DNA of 64,000 nt from Intrasporangium_A sp039812505 (GTDB taxonomy: Bacteria; Actinomycetota; Actinomycetes; Actinomycetales; Dermatophilaceae): contig NZ_JBDIAQ010000003.1 of the NCBI RefSeq assembly GCF_039812505.1, forward strand, positions 1 through 64,000, written 5' to 3'. The translations under genes and the position numbers were made by a program. The notes below the pieces were generated by a model that saw only the letters and a program-made list of their open reading frames with translations, was not told where the DNA came from and made no database searches. Below, piece after piece: positions 18,427 to 27,845 of the stretch. How positions within the stretch are numbered: the stretch's first letter is position 1; the number at the start of each line of letters is the position of its first letter.

Positions 18427-19473
18427 TCAGTACGCGTCGAGGATGTCGACGACGAAGACGAGCGTGTCGGTACCGGAGATCTTGTCACCCATGCCCTGGG
18501 CGCCGTAGCCGTCCGCCGGTGGGATGACGAGCAGCACGCGGCTGCCGACCTTCTTGCCGACGAGGGTCTTGTCCCAGCCGGCGATCACCGCCCCGACGCC
18601 GATCGGGAAGTCGGCGGGCGTCCCGCGCTGCCAGGACGAGTCGAAGACGGAGCCGTCCTTCCAGAGCACGCCGTGGTACTGGGCGGTGATCGTCTGGCCC
18701 TTCTGCACGGCCGGCCCGGTGCCCTCGATGAGCGTGGCCTGCTCGGTCCTGGTCGGCGCGGCGCTCTTCGGGATCGTCACGGTCGGCGCCTTGGTCGGGC
18801 CGTCGGGGAAGGTGACCGTGGGCAGACCGGCCGGGCTCGGCCGCTGCGTGCCGGTGATCTCGGTGAGCCCGGTGCGCACGCTCTTGACATCGGCGACCAC
18901 GACGATCGTGTCGGTGGGCCCGATGCCGAGGTTCGTGTTGCCGGCACTGCCGAAGCCCTCGCCAGGCGGGATCGTGAACGCGACCCTAGAGCCTCGCTGG
19001 ACCCCGGTCAGCCCCTTGGCGATGCCCTTGACGATGTCGGTGCGGGCGAGCCGGAAGCCCTCGGCGGTGCGGCCCTTGCCGTACCCGTCGTCGAGCAGCT
19101 TGCCGCTCGTCCCGTTGAAGATCTGGGCCCGGATGAAGACGGTGTCCTTCGCGGTCGACTCCGGCCCGGTGCCTTTCACCAGGACGTGGCTGGTGACGGT
19201 GCTCGTGGACACCGGTTTGGCGGTGAACTTGACCTTGGGGGCGGTCTTGAAGTCGACCGGCCCGCTCGCGGTGACCGCGTCGATGCCGACCGCACCGGGC
19301 AGTGGGGTGGCGACCGCCGCGGTGCCTCCGGTGGTGGCGCCTTGGGTCGCCGGCGTGCCGGACGAGCCGCACGCGGCGAGGAGGGACAGGCCGAGCGCGG
19401 CGACGATGGCCGCCGCTGGACGGGTGGGACGCACGAGGACCTCAGAGGTGGTAGGGGGCGCAGGCGTGGTCAC
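18427..19473 (-). CDS. Lipoprotein with two FKBP-type isomerase domains
   Basis: A 348-residue secreted lipoprotein. The signal region ends in the lipobox LLAAC (Cys35), followed by a Ser/Thr/Gly linker. A first, degenerate FKBP-like domain (about residues 85-200) precedes a canonical second one (about 235-345: QKGQTITAQYHGVLWKDGSV, GAVIAGWDKTLVGKKVG, DTLVFVVDILD). It likely assists protein folding at the outer membrane face. The GTG at 19473 gives a 34-residue leader; a GTG at 19434 would give a more usual 21-residue leader. It follows pafA on the same strand. Confidence 0.88.
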   Translation of the reverse strand: MTTPAPPTTSEVLVRPTRPAAAIVAALGLSLLAACGSSGTPATQGATTGGTAAVATPLPGAVGIDAVTASGPVDFKTAPKVKFTAKPVSTSTVTSHVLVKGTGPESTAKDTVFIRAQIFNGTSGKLLDDGYGKGRTAEGFRLARTDIVKGIAKGLTGVQRGSRVAFTIPPGEGFGSAGNTNLGIGPTDTIVVVADVKSVRTGLTEITGTQRPSPAGLPTVTFPDGPTKAPTVTIPKSAAPTRTEQATLIEGTGPAVQKGQTITAQYHGVLWKDGSVFDSSWQRGTPADFPIGVGAVIAGWDKTLVGKKVGSRVLLVIPPADGYGAQGMGDKISGTDTLVFVVDILDAY

Positions 19474-19516
19474 TGTAACCCGCGAAGGTATGAGCGGCTG
19501 CGCCCGCCCGGACCGG

Positions 19517-20911
19517 TCAGAGCACGCGGTGGCGAGGCGGCGCGGACCGTTCGATCGACTCCATGAGCCGCTCGACCCGCTCGTCGACCGCGCGGAACGG
19601 GTCCTTGCACAGGACGGTGCGCTGCGCCTGGTCGTTCAGCTTCAGGTGCACCCAGTCGACGGTGAAGTCGCGGCCGTGGGCCTGTGCCGCCCGGATGAAG
19701 TCGCCCCGCAGCTTGGCGCGGGTGGTCTGGGGCGGGCGCACCTTGGCCTCGAAGATCTCGACGTCACTGGCGACCCGGGCAGCCCGGCCGTGCGCCTGCA
19801 GCAGGTTGAACAGACCGCGGCGCCGGTTGATGTCGTGGTAGGCCAGGTCGATCTGCAGCACCCGTGGGTCGGACAGCCCCAGCCCGTGCCTGGCCCGGTA
19901 CCGCTCGATGAGCTGGTGCTTGATCACCCAGTCGATCTCCGTCGCGACGAGGTCGAGCTCGCCGGTGCCGATCGCGTCGAGCGCTCGGCCCCACAGGTCG
20001 AGCACGTGCTTGACGTCGTCCGAGACGATTCCCTCGCGGTCGACGAACCCGGCCGCCTGGTCGTGGTACTCCCGCTGCATCTCGAGCGCCGACATCTCGC
20101 GGCCGTTGGCGAGCCGCACGGTGGCCCGCCCGGTGACGTCGTGGCTGATCGTGCGGATCGCCCGGATCGGGTTCTCGAGGGTCAGGTCGCGCATGACCAC
20201 GCCCGCCTCGATCATCTGCAGGACGAGGTCGGCCGACCCGACCTTGAGCAGGGTCGTCGTCTCGGACAGGTTGGAGTCGCCGACGATGACGTGCAGGCGC
20301 CGGTACTTCTCGGCGTCGGCGTGCGGCTCGTCGCGGGTGTTGATGATCGGCCGCGAGCGGGTCGTCGCGGACGACACGCCCTCCCAGATGTGGTCGGCTC
20401 GCTGGCTCACCGCGAACGTCGCCCCGTGCGGCGTGGCGACGACCTTGCCCGCGCCGCAGGTGATCTGGCGGCTGATCAGGAACGGGATGAACATGTCCGA
20501 CACGCGCTGGAAGTCGCCGGCTCGGCTGTAGAGGTAGTTCTCGTGACAGCCGTAGGAGTTGCCCGCCGAGTCGGTGTTGTTCTTGAAGACGAAGATCTCG
20601 CCCTCGACGCCGTCGTCCGCGAGCCGCAGCTGGGCATCCTCGACGAGACCCTCGAGGATGCGCTCGCCCGCCTTGTCCTGGATGACGAGCTCGCGCACCG
20701 AGTCGCACTCGGCCGTCGCGTACTCGGGATGTGAGCCGACGTCGAGGTAGAGCCGGGCGCCGTTGCCCAGGAAGACGTTGCTGGACCGCCCCCAGGCGAC
20801 CACCTTGCGGAAGAGGTAGCGGGCCACCTCGTCGGGCGTGAGCCGGCGCTGGCCACGCGTGGTGCACGTGACGCCGTACTCGTTCTCGATCCCGAAGATG
20901 CGCCGCTGCAT
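19517..20911 (-). CDS. pafA: Pup--protein ligase PafA
   Basis: A 464-residue ATP-dependent ligase that joins the C-terminal glutamate of Pup to substrate lysines, marking them for the proteasome. The glutamine-synthetase-like start FGIENEYG supplies the Mg/ATP-binding Glu9, and the catalytic Asp57 lies in LYLDVGSHPEYAT. The conserved FKNNTDSAGNSYGCHENY and NTRDEPHADAEKYRRLHV segments and the PafA-specific C-terminal domain are present. Unlike Dop it has no long loop after the first strand. A TAGAGT box six bases upstream indicates a leaderless message. It is separated from prcA by about 12 kb. Confidence 0.97.
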   Translation of the reverse strand: MQRRIFGIENEYGVTCTTRGQRRLTPDEVARYLFRKVVAWGRSSNVFLGNGARLYLDVGSHPEYATAECDSVRELVIQDKAGERILEGLVEDAQLRLADDGVEGEIFVFKNNTDSAGNSYGCHENYLYSRAGDFQRVSDMFIPFLISRQITCGAGKVVATPHGATFAVSQRADHIWEGVSSATTRSRPIINTRDEPHADAEKYRRLHVIVGDSNLSETTTLLKVGSADLVLQMIEAGVVMRDLTLENPIRAIRTISHDVTGRATVRLANGREMSALEMQREYHDQAAGFVDREGIVSDDVKHVLDLWGRALDAIGTGELDLVATEIDWVIKHQLIERYRARHGLGLSDPRVLQIDLAYHDINRRRGLFNLLQAHGRAARVASDVEIFEAKVRPPQTTRAKLRGDFIRAAQAHGRDFTVDWVHLKLNDQAQRTVLCKDPFRAVDERVERLMESIERSAPPRHRVL

Positions 20912-20917
20912 GGATCC

Positions 20918-20923
20918 ACTCTA
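20918..20923 (-). promoter_or_regulatory. Leaderless -10 box of pafA
   Basis: TAGAGT on the minus strand, six bases from the pafA ATG. Confidence 0.5.
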
Positions 20924-20991
20924 GGTGGCCGGGCTTTCGCCCGCCGCGAACGCGGGTTCCCGCGGGCGGCCGGACGTGCTCTGCTTGCCGG

Positions 20992-21993
20992 ATGGCTCGC
21001 GTCCTCGTCCTCGGTGGCACCTCGTGGCTCGGCGGCCGGGTCGCGCGGGTGGCGGTCGAGGCCGGGCACGACGTGACCTGTCTCGCCCGGGGCCTCAGCG
21101 GCCCGGTCCCGCGCGGCGCCCGCCTCGTGCGCGGCGACCGTGACGACGAGGGGGTGTATGCCGCCGAGCTCGGCCGCGGCGCCTGGGACCTGGTGGTCGA
21201 CCTGGCCCGGGCCCCCCGCCACGCCCGCGGCGCCGTCCGGACCCTGGGCGGTGCGGCCCGGGCCTGGGTCCTGGTCAGCTCGGTCTCGGTCTACGCCCGG
21301 CACGACGAGCCCGGGGCCGACGAGTCCGCGCAGCTGCTGCCCGCCCTGCGGGCCGACTTCGCCGCGCCCGAGCAGTACGGCGAGGGCAAGGCCGCCTGCG
21401 AGGCGGCCGTCACCTTGGCCCGCGGTCCGGACGCGCTGCTCGTGCGGGCCGGGCTCATCGTCGGGTCGGGCGACCGCAGCGACCGGTTCGGCTACTGGCC
21501 CGGGCGCTTCGCCCTCGCGGCCCGCGACGGCGGGCCGGTGCTGGTCCCGCGGCGCCGCGACCGGCCGGTCCAGTGGGTCCACGTCGACGACCTGGCGCGC
21601 TGGGTCGTCTCGGCGGGGCTGGCCGGGGTCACCGGGTTCCGGAACGCGGTCGGCCCGGCGGTCCCGCTGGGCGCCGTGCTCGACACGTGCGCCGCCGTGG
21701 CCGGGTTCACCGGGGAGCTGGTGCCGGCCACCGACGACGCGCTGCAGTCCGCCGGGGTGCAGGAGTTCATGGGCCCGCACTCGCTGCCGCTGTGGCTGGC
21801 CGACCCGGCGTGGTGCTCGTTCATGGACCGCAGCGGGGCCGCGGCTCTGCGCGACGGGCTCACCCACCGGCCGCTCACCGAGGTGGTCGCGGACGCAGCC
21901 GCGTGGGAGACGCGGCTGGGCCCGGCCCGGACCCGCAAGGGCGCCGGCCTGGACCGGGCCGAGGAGCGCTCGGTCATCCGCCGGTTGCGCTGA
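20992..21993 (+). CDS. NAD-dependent epimerase/dehydratase-like protein
   Basis: A 333-residue short-chain-type Rossmann protein. The dinucleotide motif VLVLGGTSWLGGRVAR is at the N-terminus, and VLVSSVSVYARH and QYGEGKAACEAAV supply the Ser and the Y-x3-K pair (YGEGK) of the extended SDR catalytic site. The sugar substrate is not determined by sequence. It is divergent from pafA across 80 bases and convergent with the two-component set. No membrane segment is seen. Confidence 0.85.
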   Translation: MARVLVLGGTSWLGGRVARVAVEAGHDVTCLARGLSGPVPRGARLVRGDRDDEGVYAAELGRGAWDLVVDLARAPRHARGAVRTLGGAARAWVLVSSVSVYARHDEPGADESAQLLPALRADFAAPEQYGEGKAACEAAVTLARGPDALLVRAGLIVGSGDRSDRFGYWPGRFALAARDGGPVLVPRRRDRPVQWVHVDDLARWVVSAGLAGVTGFRNAVGPAVPLGAVLDTCAAVAGFTGELVPATDDALQSAGVQEFMGPHSLPLWLADPAWCSFMDRSGAAALRDGLTHRPLTEVVADAAAWETRLGPARTRKGAGLDRAEERSVIRRLR

Positions 21994-22072
21994 CCGGCGC
22001 GGGCGACCCGCGTCGGGACGCTGGGACGGCCGGGCGGTGGGAGGGCCGGGACGGTGCGACGCCCGGGGCGGG

Positions 22073-22666
22073 TCACTCGACGCGGGGGGCGAGCACCCCG
22101 TAGTCCTCGCGCGTCACGGCCCGGTCCTGCAGCTGTCCGCTCGCGTCCGGCACGGCCACGGGTCTGCCGTCCTCGACCAGCTGCACCCCGGTGGCGAGGG
22201 TGTCGGCGGTGATGGTGAAGACGAGCTGGCCGAGCGCGTTGACCTGCTCCTGGACCGGGAGCCGGTCGAAGCCCGTCGGGACGTCGACGCGGGCGATGTC
22301 CCCCCGGCCCATCGACCCCCGCAGCGGCTGGACCGAGACGGGGATCGCCGAGCGCAGGCCCTGGGCCTGCTCGTCCGGCGACAGCGGCGCCGAGAGGGCG
22401 GCGAGGGTGGGCTGCAGGCCCGGCCCGGGCGCGACGGTGCGCGTCACCCGGAACAGGTGCGCCCCCTTCAGCAGGTAGACCTGCATGCTGAGCGGCACGC
22501 CCGTCATCACCGTGGACGGCACGGGGGCCGCGGTCTGCGGGGGGATGCTGATGACCACCGGGCGGTCCTGCGGACCGATGCCGCAGCCGGCGAGCAACAG
22601 GCCGCAGGCGGCATACGACAGCAGCCGCGCCGGCCGGCGGGCACGGTCGCGGTCAGCTGCGGGCAC
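22073..22666 (-). CDS. GerMN-domain lipoprotein
   Basis: A 197-residue lipoprotein with the lipobox LLLAGC after a short hydrophobic signal and a GerMN-type domain (about residues 60-165). The GTG start lies inside the last codons of the sensor kinase gene, so it is coupled to it. A response regulator, a sensor kinase and a GerMN lipoprotein in this order recall mtrA-mtrB-lpqB, but this protein is only about a third of LpqB length and lacks its beta-propeller. It may modulate the sensor at the cell surface. Confidence 0.8.
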   Translation of the reverse strand: MPAADRDRARRPARLLSYAACGLLLAGCGIGPQDRPVVISIPPQTAAPVPSTVMTGVPLSMQVYLLKGAHLFRVTRTVAPGPGLQPTLAALSAPLSPDEQAQGLRSAIPVSVQPLRGSMGRGDIARVDVPTGFDRLPVQEQVNALGQLVFTITADTLATGVQLVEDGRPVAVPDASGQLQDRAVTREDYGVLAPRVE

Positions 22667-24041
22667 TGGGCAGGGTGATGACAAACCGGGCACCTCCCCC
22701 CACGCGGTCCTCGATCTGGACCGTGCCGCCGTGCGCGGCCACGTGGCGGCGCACGATGGCCAGCCCGAGCCCGACGCCGCCCTCCGTGACGGCACCCGCG
22801 CGGGCGAACCGGTCGAAGACGAGCGAACGGCGCTCGGCGGCGATGCCGGGCCCACGGTCGTCGACCTCGATCCGCACGTGATCGTCGTCCGCCCGCGAGA
22901 GCCGCACGGCGACACAGCCCCCACCGTGGGACTCGGCGTTCGTGACGAGGTTGACGATGGCCCGCTCGAGGCGCCTGCGGTCCACCACGACGGTCAGGTC
23001 CCGGGCGTCGTCCGCGACGGTCGTCACCGCTCGGCCGGCCGCGCTGTCCGCGGCGATCCGGACCAGCTGCCCGATGTTCGCCGGCGCCAGCACGAGCCCC
23101 TCCCCCGCGTCGTGCCGGGAGATCTCGAGCAGGTCGACGACCAGCGCCCGGAACCGCTCCAGGTCGCCCTCGAGCAGCTCGAGCGGCTCGCGCAGCTCGG
23201 CCGGCAGCTGGTTCTCCCGGTTCTTGATCACCTGCATCGAGTTCAGCATCGTGGTGACCGGGGTGCGCAGCTCGTGGCCGACGTCGGCCGCGAACCGGGC
23301 ATCGGCCTCCACCCGGTGCTGCAGCTCGCCGGCCGTCCGGTTGAACGAGGCGGCGAGCGGAGCCAGGTCCGGGTCGTCCCCGATCGACAGGCGCGCGTCC
23401 AGCTGCCCGCCGGCGACCGCCGCGGCGACCGCGTTGAGCTCGTTGAGCGGACGCAGCGCGATGCCGCTGGCGACCCGGCCGAACGCCGCGCCGAGCAGCG
23501 TCGTGGCCGCCGCCGCCCCGGTCAGCACCCAGGACAGCGTGCGCAGCGTGTCCTCGGTCTCGTCCATCGGGAACACCTCGAAGAAGGCGTCGTCGCTCTG
23601 GGCGAGCGGTATCCCGACCGCGAGGTAGAGGCTGTCCTCGAGCCGGATCCGCTGGGTGGCCGTCTCGCCCGCGATCGCCTCGGCGATCAGCTCGCTGGGC
23701 AGCGTGCCGGGCTGCACCCGCGGCGAGGTCGCGTACCACCGTCCCGCGACGACCGCGGTCGCACCGATCGACCCGTTGGTGGGCAGCCCGCCCAGCAGCA
23801 GGGCCACCGACTCCCGGCGCAGGGCGATGCCCTCCGATACGAGCGACCGGTGCAGGTCGGCCTGGGCCAGGGCCGCCGACTGGCGCTCGCTCACCAGGTA
23901 CCTGGAGACCACGCTCCAGGCGACGAGGGACAGCAGGGCGGACAGGGCCAGCGCGAGCAGTCCGAAGGCGAGCGACATGCGCTCGCGCAGGCCGAGGCGT
24001 CGCCCGCCCGGGATCCGCGGACCACGCTCCCGGCCGCGCAC
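22653..24041 (-). CDS. Sensor histidine kinase
   Basis: A 462-residue membrane kinase. The first transmembrane helix is about residues 27-48 (FGLLALALSALLSLVAW). A small extracytoplasmic sensor region runs to about 165, followed by a second helix and HAMP. The HisKA box DVGHELRTPVTTM carries the phospho-accepting His, and the ATPase domain has NLVTNAESHG (N), DRGPGI (G1) and GVGLGLAIV (G2). The GTG start overlaps the stop of the response regulator by one base. The signal is unknown; the adjacent peptide transporter is a plausible target of the system. Confidence 0.93.
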   Translation of the reverse strand: MRGRERGPRIPGGRRLGLRERMSLAFGLLALALSALLSLVAWSVVSRYLVSERQSAALAQADLHRSLVSEGIALRRESVALLLGGLPTNGSIGATAVVAGRWYATSPRVQPGTLPSELIAEAIAGETATQRIRLEDSLYLAVGIPLAQSDDAFFEVFPMDETEDTLRTLSWVLTGAAAATTLLGAAFGRVASGIALRPLNELNAVAAAVAGGQLDARLSIGDDPDLAPLAASFNRTAGELQHRVEADARFAADVGHELRTPVTTMLNSMQVIKNRENQLPAELREPLELLEGDLERFRALVVDLLEISRHDAGEGLVLAPANIGQLVRIAADSAAGRAVTTVADDARDLTVVVDRRRLERAIVNLVTNAESHGGGCVAVRLSRADDDHVRIEVDDRGPGIAAERRSLVFDRFARAGAVTEGGVGLGLAIVRRHVAAHGGTVQIEDRVGGGARFVITLPSARS

Positions 24042-24742
24042 TACCCCACCAGCCGGTAGCCGAGACCCCGCGCCGTCACGACGTGACGGGGGTTGGCGGG
24101 GTCGCGTTCGACCTTCAGCCGCAGGCGGCGGATGTGGACGTCCACGATCCGGCTGTCGCCGAAGTAGCCGTAGCCCCAGACCCGGTCGAGCAGGTGCTCG
24201 CGGCTGCAGATCCCCCCGTCCGCGACGGCGAGCTCGGCCAGCAGGCGGAACTCCGTCCGGGTCAGGCTGAGCTCCTCGTCGTCGCGCCGCACCACGCCGT
24301 CGTCGAGCCCGATGCTCAGCTCGCCGCACCGGACCCGTCGGCGGCGCTGGTCGCCGGCGGGCTCGACCCGGCGCAGCAGGGCCCGGATCCGCGCGGCCAG
24401 CTCCTTGGAGACCAGCGGCTTGGTGACGTAGTCGTCGGCTCCCGCCTCGAGACCCGCGACGACGTCGTGGCTGTCGGTGCGGGCGGTCACCATGATGACC
24501 GGCACGTCGCTGTCCTTGCGGATCTCCCGGCACACCGAGAAGCCGTCGCGGTCCGGGAGCATGACGTCGAGCAGCACGACGTCGGGTGGCTGCTCGCGCA
24601 TGGCGGTGAGGCACTGGGCGCCGTCGGCCGCCTCGGTCACGTGGAACCCCTCGTCCTGCAGTGCCATCCGCAGCGCCCGCCGTACCCGGGAGTCGTCCTC
24701 GACGAGCAGCAGCTGGCGGGTCATCCCCACATTCTCTCCCAC
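24041..24742 (-). CDS. OmpR-family response regulator
   Basis: A 233-residue response regulator. The receiver domain has LLVEDDSRVRRAL, the phospho-acceptor Asp in VVLLDVMLPDRDG, VMVTART and VTKPL, which completes the active site. The C-terminal winged helix (SLTRTEFRLLAELA, RIVDVHIRRLRLKVE, TARGLGYRLVG) binds direct-repeat DNA in this family. It heads an operon with the sensor kinase and the GerMN lipoprotein, divergent from the peptide transporter operon across a 218-base region with several repeated elements. Confidence 0.95.
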   Translation of the reverse strand: MGENVGMTRQLLLVEDDSRVRRALRMALQDEGFHVTEAADGAQCLTAMREQPPDVVLLDVMLPDRDGFSVCREIRKDSDVPVIMVTARTDSHDVVAGLEAGADDYVTKPLVSKELAARIRALLRRVEPAGDQRRRRVRCGELSIGLDDGVVRRDDEELSLTRTEFRLLAELAVADGGICSREHLLDRVWGYGYFGDSRIVDVHIRRLRLKVERDPANPRHVVTARGLGYRLVG

Positions 24743-24933
24743 CCGGCCGGCCCGGACCGGTCGTCTCCACGGCCGGCCGGCGTCACGAGAATGTCACATT
24801 CACCTCACGTTCATGACGTAGTCATGACACTCGCGTGACACCTGGGCGGCGACGGGGTACAGGGACGCCACCACCTGCCTACGTTGGCAGCCCAAGGGCC
24901 GGGACCGGTCACCCCGGTCCGGCGCCGGATCCA
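24743..24933. promoter_or_regulatory. Divergent regulatory region between response regulator and transporter
   Basis: This gap contains four TCAC/TGAC-type steps at 24782-24815 and a near-palindrome TCATGAC-GTAG-TCATGAC around 24812-24829. These are candidates for binding by an OmpR-type dimer. A GC-rich hairpin (GGACCGG/CCGGTCC) lies near 24902-24920. No coding sequence is seen. Assigning the sites to this regulator is inference. Confidence 0.35.
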
Positions 24934-24948
24934 CGAGACCTGGTCTCG
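24934..24948 (+). promoter_or_regulatory. Palindrome abutting the Shine-Dalgarno of the binding-protein gene
   Basis: CGAGACC-T-GGTCTCG is a perfect seven-base inverted repeat with a one-base centre. It ends immediately before AAGGAG (24949-24954), which serves the ATG at 24961. It could be an operator or an RNA fold limiting ribosome access. Confidence 0.4.
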
Positions 24949-24960
24949 AAGGAGAGTGAG

Positions 24961-26778
24961 ATGACAAACAGGACGAAACGGGTCGCGCTCGTCGCTGCCG
25001 TGTCGACGCTGAGCATGATCGGCCTGGCGGCGTGCGGCGGCTCGAGCACGCCGAGCACCGGGTCGACCGGCGGGGGCGGCGGCAGCTCCGCGACGCCGGT
25101 CAAGGGCGGCACGCTCAACATGCTGGGCTCGGGCGACATCGACTACATGGACCCGAACATCAGCTACTACAGCATCGGCTACCTGGCCCTGCGGCTGTGG
25201 AGCCGGCAGCTGTTCAGCTACCCGGCGATCGAGGGCAAGACGATGAGTGCGGCCCCCGACCTCGCCGACGCGATGCCGACCATCGGCAACGGCATCAGCG
25301 CGGACGGGCTGACCTACACCATCAAGCTGCGCGAGGGGGCCAAGTGGAACACCAAGCCGGCCCGCCAGGTCACCGCCGCCGACGTCGTCCGGGGTCTGAA
25401 GCGGACCTGTAACCCGGCCCAGCCCTTCGGCGGGCTGCCCGACTACGAGGACCTCATCGTCGGGATGACCCAGTTCTGCAACAACTTCGCGAAGATCTCC
25501 GACAAGTCGGCCAAGGGCATCGCGGCCTACATGGACAAGACCGACCTGCCCGGGGTCCAGGCCAAGGACGAGCTCACCGTCGTCTTCAAGCTGACCCACC
25601 CGGCGAGCTTCTTCACCGACATGCTCACGATGCCAGCCTTCTCGCCGGCGCCCAAGGAGTACGACCAGTACGTCCCGGCGAGCGCCGAGCTGGCCCAGCA
25701 CACCATCTCCGACGGTCCCTACCAGATCGACAGCTACACGCCGACCAAGAACATCACGTTCTCGCGCAACCCGGCCTGGGACGGTGCGACCGACCCGATC
25801 CGCAAGGCGTACGTCGACAAGGTCATCATCAACGAGACCGTCACGCAGGACTCGACGCAGCAGCAGCTGCAGACCGGCGGCGCCAGCGCCGACATGGAGT
25901 TCGACAACTTCCCGCCGCCCTCGCAGATCCCGGCGCTGATCGCCAAGAAGGACCCGAACCTCAACGTCGGCCCGACCGCGTCGACCAACCCGTACATCGT
26001 GTTCAACACCGCCTCCCCGAACAACAACAAGGCGATGGGCAACGTCAAGGTCCGTCAGGCGCTCTCCTATGCGCTCAACCGCAACAACATCATCCAGGTG
26101 CTCGGCGGCCCCACGCTGAACAAGCCGCTCAGCCGCGTGCTGCCGTCGAACATCGTCGGTGGTGAGCAGGGCTTCGACCTCTACCCGTACGACCCGGCCA
26201 AGGCCAAGCAGCTGCTCGCCGACGCGGGCTTCCCGAACGGCATCACCCTCAAGATGCTCTACCGCAACTCGTCGGAGGGCAGCAGCAAGACCTTCCAGAC
26301 GGCGCAGCAGGACCTGTCCAAGGCCGGCATCAAGGTCGAGGGCGTGCCCTCGCCGAACGCGGACTTCTACACCAAGTACCTGCAGGTGCCCTCCGTCGCG
26401 CATCGCGGCGTCTGGGACCTGGCGGTGGCCGGCTGGGCCGCTGACTGGTACGGCAACGCGGCCCTGTCGTTCTTCAACCCGCTGTTCTCCGGCAAGCCGA
26501 GCTTCCCGCCGGTCGGCAGCAACTTCGGCCTGTACGACAACCCGACGTCCGACCAGATGATCACCCAGGCCGCGACGGCGAAGACCGAGGACGAGGCCCG
26601 CACCCTCTGGGAGAAGGCCGACAAGCAGGTCATGTCGGATGCCCCGTTCTTCCCGATCACCAACCCGCAACAGGTCAACTACCACGCCGCGCAGGTGCAC
26701 AACGCCATCTACGTCCCCGCGATCCAGAACTTCGACCCGACGAACATCTGGCTCGCCGCGGACAAGCAGGGCGGCTGA
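24961..26778 (+). CDS. ABC transporter substrate-binding lipoprotein (family 5, peptide type)
   Basis: A 605-residue extracellular solute-binding protein of the OppA/DppA family. The signal peptide ends in the lipobox GLAAC (Cys25), with a Gly/Ser linker, and the mature protein starts with VKGGTLNMLGSGDIDYMDP. The family signature appears around residues 120-160 (LTYTIKLREGAKW). The second lobe has VRQALSYALNRNNI. A strong AAGGAG precedes the ATG; in-frame codons upstream lie in the regulatory region. It heads the operon with two ATPases and two permeases and supplies the import specificity, likely oligopeptides. Confidence 0.93.
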   Translation: MTNRTKRVALVAAVSTLSMIGLAACGGSSTPSTGSTGGGGGSSATPVKGGTLNMLGSGDIDYMDPNISYYSIGYLALRLWSRQLFSYPAIEGKTMSAAPDLADAMPTIGNGISADGLTYTIKLREGAKWNTKPARQVTAADVVRGLKRTCNPAQPFGGLPDYEDLIVGMTQFCNNFAKISDKSAKGIAAYMDKTDLPGVQAKDELTVVFKLTHPASFFTDMLTMPAFSPAPKEYDQYVPASAELAQHTISDGPYQIDSYTPTKNITFSRNPAWDGATDPIRKAYVDKVIINETVTQDSTQQQLQTGGASADMEFDNFPPPSQIPALIAKKDPNLNVGPTASTNPYIVFNTASPNNNKAMGNVKVRQALSYALNRNNIIQVLGGPTLNKPLSRVLPSNIVGGEQGFDLYPYDPAKAKQLLADAGFPNGITLKMLYRNSSEGSSKTFQTAQQDLSKAGIKVEGVPSPNADFYTKYLQVPSVAHRGVWDLAVAGWAADWYGNAALSFFNPLFSGKPSFPPVGSNFGLYDNPTSDQMITQAATAKTEDEARTLWEKADKQVMSDAPFFPITNPQQVNYHAAQVHNAIYVPAIQNFDPTNIWLAADKQGG

Positions 26779-26795
26779 CCGGAAGGAAGGACACG

Positions 26796-27845
26796 ATGGC
26801 TCTCCTCGAGGTGCGCGACCTGCGGGTAGCGTTCAACACCCCTGACGGAGTCGTCGAGGCCGTGCGCGGGCTCACCTTCGATGTCGAGCGTGGCACCACG
26901 CTCGCCATCGTCGGTGAGTCCGGCTCGGGCAAGAGCGTCTCGACGCAGACGATCACCGGCCTGACCCGCGGCGCCCGGATCTCCGGCTCGGCGGTCTTCG
27001 ACGGCACCGAGCTGATCGGCGCCTCGGCGAGGACGCTGCGCGGGATTCGCGGCAAGCGGATCGGGATGATCTTCCAGGACCCGCTCTCGAGCCTGCACCC
27101 GTACTACTCGGTGGGCTGGCAGATCGTCGAGATGATCCGGGCCCACGACCACCACACGTCCACCGCGGCGGCCCGCCAGCGCGCCGCTCACCTGCTCTCG
27201 CTCGTGGGGATCCCGCGCGCCGAGAGCCGGATCGACGACTACCCGCACCAGTTCTCGGGCGGGATGCGCCAACGGGTCATGATCGCGATGGCGATGGCCC
27301 TCGACCCCGACCTGCTCATCGCCGACGAGCCGACCACGGCCCTGGACGTGACCGTGCAGGCCCAGGTCCTGGAGGTCATGCGCAACCTGCAGGAGCAGTA
27401 CGGCACCGCGATCATCCTGATCACCCACGACCTGGGCGTGGTGGCCGAGATGTCCGACGAGGTCGTGGTGATGTACGCCGGGGCGGTCATGGAGAAGGGC
27501 ACCCGGCGGACCGTCTTCTACGACAACCACCACCCCTACACCGAGGGCCTGCTGGCCTCCCTGCCCGCGCAGGGTGAGATCGGCGCACGGCTGACCCCCA
27601 TCGCCGGGGCCCCGCCCTCGCTGATCTCCCTGCCGCCCGGGTGCCCCTTCGCGCCGCGCTGCCGGTACGCCTTCGACCTGTGCTGGGAGCAGGTCCCGCC
27701 GCTGGCCGAGGTGTACGACGACCCGAGCCACCTGTCGGCGTGCTGGCTGTCGAGCAACCGCGAGATGCGCCACCTCGACCGGCAGCACGCGGACGAGACG
27801 GAGGCGACCGCCGCCGGGTCCGAGTCCGAGGAGTGGTCGGCATGA
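26796..27845 (+). CDS. Peptide ABC transporter ATP-binding protein (DppD/OppD type)
   Basis: A 349-residue ATPase. Walker A is GESGSGKS, the Q-loop is FQDPLSSLHP, the signature is FSGGMRQRV and Walker B is LLIADEPT, followed by the H-loop ITHDLGVV. The C-terminal oligopeptide-transporter extension carries Cys residues (GCPFAPRCRYAFDLC) that bind an iron-sulfur cluster in DppD homologues. It pairs with the next ATPase. GGAAGGA precedes the ATG, 17 bases after the binding-protein gene. Confidence 0.94.
   Translation: MALLEVRDLRVAFNTPDGVVEAVRGLTFDVERGTTLAIVGESGSGKSVSTQTITGLTRGARISGSAVFDGTELIGASARTLRGIRGKRIGMIFQDPLSSLHPYYSVGWQIVEMIRAHDHHTSTAAARQRAAHLLSLVGIPRAESRIDDYPHQFSGGMRQRVMIAMAMALDPDLLIADEPTTALDVTVQAQVLEVMRNLQEQYGTAIILITHDLGVVAEMSDEVVVMYAGAVMEKGTRRTVFYDNHHPYTEGLLASLPAQGEIGARLTPIAGAPPSLISLPPGCPFAPRCRYAFDLCWEQVPPLAEVYDDPSHLSACWLSSNREMRHLDRQHADETEATAAGSESEEWSA

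Noticed and set aside
22073..24742. mtrA-mtrB-lpqB system
   Set aside because: The regulator and kinase fit the general class, but the lipoprotein is 197 residues rather than about 580 and lacks the LpqB propeller, so the name is not justified.
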